Below are positions 41,290 through 44,934 of a DNA stretch of 44,934 nt, one piece after another. Under the pieces are notes generated by a model. That model saw only the letters and a program-made list of their open reading frames with translations. It searched no databases and had not been told where the DNA came from. The stretch comes from Bacilli bacterium (lineage in GTDB: Bacteria > Bacillota > Bacilli > Alicyclobacillales > SLC66), in the NCBI GenBank assembly GCA_013044175.1, contig JABEUY010000105.1, forward strand, positions 1 to 44,934, read 5' to 3'. Each line of letters begins with the position of its first letter. Positions within the stretch are counted from its first letter, which is position 1. The position numbers were made by a program, and so were the translations under genes.

Positions 41290-41405
41290 CATCACTGAAG
41301 AAATCATGACATCCTCTTGGAATTTCGAATTTTAGGCTTTTTCTCGAGAATGAATCCCGTATAATGAAAAACGAGAGATTGATGAGAAGGAATGATAATT
41401 GCACG

Positions 41406-41858
41406 ATGGCAAGACGCATAATCGCACTTTTTGCAACAGGTCTTCTCTTGCTCTTGACTTTCCTTCCTATCCTGTATTTATTACCGCAAAAACCGATCTC
41501 TTCTGCACAAAGTCAACTTTATGCGATCAGTGCGATGATTCATGCGCCAGGTGATCCTAAGCAACTAAGTGTCGCGGCTTCATCGTCGGCCATGGCGATC
41601 GGATTACGCCAAGAGATCGCAACATGGTTAGGGCAAGGTGAATCATCACAGCAGATTTTACACGCTTTACGTAAGCAATTTGGGTCAGCGATCGACATTG
41701 CCTCGACGTCAAAGCATGGGGAATGGCTTGTTTTTTTCATAGCCTTTATCGTTTTGCTCTTTCTGGTGGGCTTTTTAATGTGGTATTTCCCTAAGCGCTT
41801 CGGCCCTCGCGTTATTTTTCGCGTGTTTAGCCATGATAAGAATAAGGATCATCCATAA
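41406..41858 (+). CDS. CcmH-like cytochrome c biogenesis protein without the CxxC motif
   Basis: 150 residues: an N-terminal membrane helix (residues 4-27), a soluble three-helix part and a C-terminal membrane helix (107-128) with a basic tail. The middle matches CcmH in order (SVAASSSAMAIGLRQEIATWL, then GQGESSQQILHALRKQFG, where CcmH has LRxxIRxxLxxGxS..EIxxxxxxRYG). However, the LRCxxCQ redox motif that should precede it is gone, and the protein has no cysteine. ATG 41406 is preferred: the earlier ATG 41364 overlaps a perfect TATAAT -10 (41360-41365). AAGG lies about 15 bases before it, so the start is not firm. It precedes ccmE by 39 bases. Confidence 0.7.
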   Translation: MARRIIALFATGLLLLLTFLPILYLLPQKPISSAQSQLYAISAMIHAPGDPKQLSVAASSSAMAIGLRQEIATWLGQGESSQQILHALRKQFGSAIDIASTSKHGEWLVFFIAFIVLLFLVGFLMWYFPKRFGPRVIFRVFSHDKNKDHP

Positions 41859-41897
41859 TTTATTAAATTCTAATTTAAGTTTATCGGGGTGTAATTC

Positions 41898-42311
41898 ATG
41901 AATCGTTCGTTAAAAATACGTCTATGGTTGGCTTTTGGTGCAGTCGTGTTGGTGATTGCCAGTCTGATCGGTGTAGGAATCGCAAAATCCACAAGTTATT
42001 ACTTGACCGTGACGCAAGTCTTTGCCGATGAACCTTCACCTAATGCCGCGGTGACCGTAAGTGGCGTGATCGCTCCGCATAGTGTTCATTGGAATTCGAG
42101 TACGGAAGCTTTGCAATTTGCGATTTGTGATCAAGGGAAAAACCAAGATCTTGTCGTCGATTATCACGGGGCGCGCCCTCAGGATTTCTCGAAAGGTTGG
42201 CCAGTGATCGTCACAGGTAGTCTTATCAATCACCAGACATTAAAGGCATCGAATCTGGAGATTAAATGCCCCTCCAAGTATGAAGCCAAAGCGCCTTCTT
42301 CGAAGGCGTAA
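41898..42311 (+). CDS. ccmE: CcmE-type heme chaperone, CxxxY variant
   Basis: 137 residues. It has an N-terminal membrane anchor (residues ~9-28) and an OB-fold beta barrel outside the membrane. The heme-binding site of common CcmE is HDExY. Here the equivalent place is C124-P-S-K-Y128, the CxxxY form known from archaeal and Desulfovibrio CcmE (family knowledge). The chaperone carries heme to CcmF for attachment to apocytochrome c. GGGGTG lies upstream of ATG 41898. It lies between ccmH-like and ccmF. Confidence 0.88.
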   Translation: MNRSLKIRLWLAFGAVVLVIASLIGVGIAKSTSYYLTVTQVFADEPSPNAAVTVSGVIAPHSVHWNSSTEALQFAICDQGKNQDLVVDYHGARPQDFSKGWPVIVTGSLINHQTLKASNLEIKCPSKYEAKAPSSKA

Positions 42312-42331
42312 AGCAGGGGGGACTTGGTTGC

Positions 42332-44509
42332 ATGATTATCGGTGATGTAGGACGTATCGCTTTATGGTTAGCCATGCTCGTGATTCCGTATATATGGATT
42401 GTTTCGATCTATGGCGTTTGGAAAAAAAATAATCGCCTTATAAAGTCAGCTAAACGGGCGATCATCCTTCAATTTGGCTTGATCATCATCGCGTCGGCAG
42501 CATTGCTTACGTTGTTGCTCTCGTTGAATTTTCGATTTGCGTATGTAGCAGAGTATACGAGCAAAAGCCTTTCGGTACTCTATAGGATTGCCGCTTTTTG
42601 GGGTGGTGATGCAGGGTCATTATTGTTTTGGCTACTCGTGATGAGCATCTATTTATTTGTTGTGATGCTGGTGCGTCATGAAGATGAGGATGCTTATAAA
42701 CCGATCGTGACCGCGATCATCGCTTTTGTGATGACATTCTTTATTCTTATTGTCAATGTGATGGCAAACCCTTTTGCTACCTTGTCCTATACGCCGGAAA
42801 ATGGCAATGGATTAAACGAGCTCTTACAAAATCCTGGAATGACTGTGCATCCCGTTAACCTCTACCTTGGCTATATCGGCTTTCTCGTTCCATTTGCGTA
42901 TGCGATGGCGTCCTTGTGGCTCAAGAAAACAGATGCTTCTTGGCTTGCGATCACGCGCAGATGGACGTTAATCGCATGGCTTTTCTTGAGTTGCGGAATC
43001 ATCTATGGTGCTCATTGGTCTTACGAAGAACTGGGATGGGGCGGTTATTGGTCTTGGGATCCGATTGAAAATGCAGCACTTATGCCCTGGTTGAGTGCTA
43101 CCGCGTTTTTACATTCGGCGATGATTCAAGAGCGTAAGGCGATGTTTAAGACATGGAATGTGATTTTAATCGCCTTGACGTTCATGTTAACGATGTTTGG
43201 AACAGCGTTGACCAGAGGCGGAATGATCTGGTCGATTCATGCTTTTTCTAATGGTTCGATGGGCTTCTTTTTCATGCTTTTCGTCGGTATATTGGCACTT
43301 GGCAGCGTGGTGATGATCGTATGGCGCTTCTCATCGATTCGCGCATCGGCGAAATTGGAAGCGATCGTTTCGAAAGAAACGGGGTTTTTGCTGAATAATA
43401 TCTTATTTCTGGGCATGCTCTTTGCTGTATTTCTCGGTACGATTTTCCCCCTTGTTACGGAAGCGATAACAGGTTCTCAGATGCTCGTCAATGGGAGCTT
43501 CTATGATACTGTCGTTCTGCCCATCGGCGTGCTTGTGATTCTCTTAATGGCGATCGGACCGCTTCTTGCTTGGCGAAAAGCTTCCATTAACCACGTGAGA
43601 AGAGCACTTTTGTGGCCTTTTATCCTTTCCTTACTCGCTACACTTTTTCTTGCGTTATCTGGGTATCGCAATCTCTTGGCACTTGCTTCGTATTTTGCCG
43701 CTTTTCTTGTCATGTTGACCATTTTTCTTGAATTTACGCAAGGAGTCATGGCGCGTAGGCAAAAAACAAAAGAAGCGATCGTGCTCGCATTTCTACGTAT
43801 GATTCGAAAGAATCAACGACGGTATGGTGGATATATCGTCCATCTTGCTTTGGTGATCATGGTGATCGGATTGACGAGTACTGGCAGTTTTGGACAAAAG
43901 ATCACCGTTAATCTCAAACCCGGACAGTCGATGTCCATCGGTGACTATGTCTTGCTCTATCATGGGCTAGAGACTGATTTCTCCCATGGTAAAATCGACT
44001 TAAAAGCAGATGTTGTCGTCTATACAGGGCAAGGACAAACGCTCGGACTTTTGAAACCAGCAGTAACCTTTTATGAAAATGGACAACAGCCAGCGACAGA
44101 TCTTGCGCTGTATAGCACCTTGTTAAGTGATCTTTACGTGGTACTTGATGGTACGGACAATTCGACGCAAGAAGCATTGTTCGACGTTCATCTTAACCCA
44201 CTCGTCAGCATGATATGGCTTGGCGGTTATCTCTTTGTCTTTGGCGCGATTCTTTGCTTTTGGCCAGAAAGAAAGAAAAAAGAAATCGTCGAACATAATG
44301 ATGCTAAGCAAGCGCTGTTACAAGCGATCAACGATATTGAAGATGATTTTGCGATGGGTAAAATCGATCAGCCTTCGTATCAAATGCTGTCGCAACAGTA
44401 TCAGAAGCAAATGGCACAATGGGATGACTATGATCGAGAAGAGCGCGTTAAGATTGAGCAAATGCTTCAGGATGAGATAGTACGTCGCTTGGAGGTGAAC
44501 CGCGTTTGA
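42332..44509 (+). CDS. ccmF: Heme lyase CcmF of cytochrome c maturation system I
   Basis: 725-residue polytopic membrane protein with about 14-15 spans. It has the tryptophan-rich heme-handling domain near residue 236 (WGGYWSWDPIENAALM) and conserved His-containing loops (FWGGDAGSLLFW, TVHPVNLYLGYIG). It ligates heme from CcmE to apocytochrome. After the last span (~residue 655) a charged, coiled cytosolic tail of about 70 residues (LLQAINDIEDDFAMGKIDQP) resembles the CcmI-like motif of other operons, possibly a fusion. The next gene starts at its stop codon. System I in a Firmicute is less common than ResBC. Confidence 0.95.
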   Translation: MIIGDVGRIALWLAMLVIPYIWIVSIYGVWKKNNRLIKSAKRAIILQFGLIIIASAALLTLLLSLNFRFAYVAEYTSKSLSVLYRIAAFWGGDAGSLLFWLLVMSIYLFVVMLVRHEDEDAYKPIVTAIIAFVMTFFILIVNVMANPFATLSYTPENGNGLNELLQNPGMTVHPVNLYLGYIGFLVPFAYAMASLWLKKTDASWLAITRRWTLIAWLFLSCGIIYGAHWSYEELGWGGYWSWDPIENAALMPWLSATAFLHSAMIQERKAMFKTWNVILIALTFMLTMFGTALTRGGMIWSIHAFSNGSMGFFFMLFVGILALGSVVMIVWRFSSIRASAKLEAIVSKETGFLLNNILFLGMLFAVFLGTIFPLVTEAITGSQMLVNGSFYDTVVLPIGVLVILLMAIGPLLAWRKASINHVRRALLWPFILSLLATLFLALSGYRNLLALASYFAAFLVMLTIFLEFTQGVMARRQKTKEAIVLAFLRMIRKNQRRYGGYIVHLALVIMVIGLTSTGSFGQKITVNLKPGQSMSIGDYVLLYHGLETDFSHGKIDLKADVVVYTGQGQTLGLLKPAVTFYENGQQPATDLALYSTLLSDLYVVLDGTDNSTQEALFDVHLNPLVSMIWLGGYLFVFGAILCFWPERKKKEIVEHNDAKQALLQAINDIEDDFAMGKIDQPSYQMLSQQYQKQMAQWDDYDREERVKIEQMLQDEIVRRLEVNRV

Positions 44510-44934
44510 AGAAGTTCATCGCACTCGCGTTCGTCTTCGCCTCACTATGGTTTGGCATGCCAGCACATGCCTTGGCCCAAACGTTAACGCCTTTACAACA
44601 AACGATCGACCAAGAGCAAGTGGTAGTAATGCCAACACGCAATGAGAAAACGTTGGTCTTCGTCGATACCTTGACGATACGCAATCTAGCTCATCATGCT
44701 GTGACTTTTCAACTTCCAGCCATCGGTGGATCCTCACAACGTAGTATTCTTTTGGCCAAAGGAATAAAAGCACAGGCTGATGCTCAAGGATTTCTAATGA
44801 CGTTGCCACCTGGCGTAGGCGATTTTTCGTATACAGGTCGGTTATCCTTTTCGGATCAGGCAAGTACGATAACGCTTGTTGAACCACTAGCGATTCGTGT
44901 GTTTTCTGTATCGATCCCTGAAGGAGCATTGGCG
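44506..44934 (+). CDS. Exported protein at the end of the ccm cluster (runs off window)
   Basis: The frame opens at TTG 44506, overlapping the ccmF stop by four bases, with GGAGGTGA eight bases upstream, and stays open to the window end (143 codons). It begins with a signal peptide (MKKFIALAFVFASLWFGM, cleavage near HALA-Q). The rest is beta-rich (LVFVDTLTIRNLAHHAVTFQ), like an immunoglobulin- or carboxypeptidase-regulatory-type domain. No cysteine is seen so far. It is perhaps the apocytochrome-interacting or redox partner of the cluster, but that is not shown. Confidence 0.75.
   Translation, partial: MKKFIALAFVFASLWFGMPAHALAQTLTPLQQTIDQEQVVVMPTRNEKTLVFVDTLTIRNLAHHAVTFQLPAIGGSSQRSILLAKGIKAQADAQGFLMTLPPGVGDFSYTGRLSFSDQASTITLVEPLAIRVFSVSIPEGALA

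Noticed and set aside
41360-41366. ATG 41364 as start of the CcmH-like gene
   Set aside because: It overlaps a perfect TATAAT -10 box, so the codon would not be transcribed from that promoter.
1-44934. CRISPR arrays, tRNA or rRNA genes, insertion sequences, prophage
   Set aside because: No regularly spaced repeats, cloverleaf-like sequences, transposase or phage genes were seen on either strand.

Overview
The window looks like the chromosome of an endospore-forming, low-to-moderate GC Gram-positive bacterium (Bacilli, most like the Alicyclobacillus-type acidophile branch; this placement is inference). Support: a SpoVAF/GerA-family germination protein, a YtvI-type sporulation membrane protein, an RsfA-type prespore regulator, a CotS-like coat protein, strong GGAGG-type ribosome sites with many TTG starts, and a Firmicute-style HPr with a regulatory serine. 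No rRNA, tRNA, insertion sequence, prophage or CRISPR array was seen, and no gene-free stretch exceeds about 220 bases.

Layout. 1-4228: tail of a chemotaxis receptor, a nitroreductase, a small SHOCT membrane protein, then a reverse-strand three-gene set (two exported proteins of unknown role and an SDR). 4340-9218: SpoVAF-like protein, a class B penicillin-binding protein and a fused class I fumarase. 9269-13109 (reverse): cardiolipin synthase, a GntR/UTRA regulator with the 14-TM MFS pump it probably controls, and a small membrane protein. 13237-19456 (forward): mutY, a HesB/IscA-type gene interrupted by an in-frame UGA, a GntR regulator, a two-component system, YtvI and a DUF402 protein. 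19491-28646: RsfA, a Dabb protein, a receiver-like protein, a YunD-type nucleotidase, nth, a polysaccharide deacetylase, rnhA, queG, a CotS-like protein, IclR, trmL and TetR; several of these overlap tail to tail. 28789-34597: a complete fructose PTS locus, EIIA-ptsH-ptsI facing away from fruR-fruK-fruA. 34633-41188: MBL hydrolase, aldo/keto reductase, an exported protein, a DUF457 membrane protein, another MFS pump, a sugar isomerase/epimerase-like protein and an SDR. 41406-44934: a cytochrome c maturation cluster (ccmH-like, ccmE, ccmF, then a partial exported protein).

Most notable points. (1) The gene at 14322-14627 reads through one UGA at exactly the family's conserved first cysteine (SPG-U-GG). 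A hairpin begins 19 bases after the UGA, with its loop 25 bases after it and a G in the second loop position, which fits the bacterial SECIS pattern, so it is a candidate HesB-like selenoprotein. (2) The ccm cluster has a CcmE with CxxxY instead of HxxxY, and a CcmH-like protein with no cysteine at all. (3) The fructose PTS locus carries the general PTS genes and three copies of a probable FruR operator. (4) Several divergent regions have clear promoter plus operator architecture (GntR palindrome, SDR inverted repeats, AKR/MBL direct repeat).
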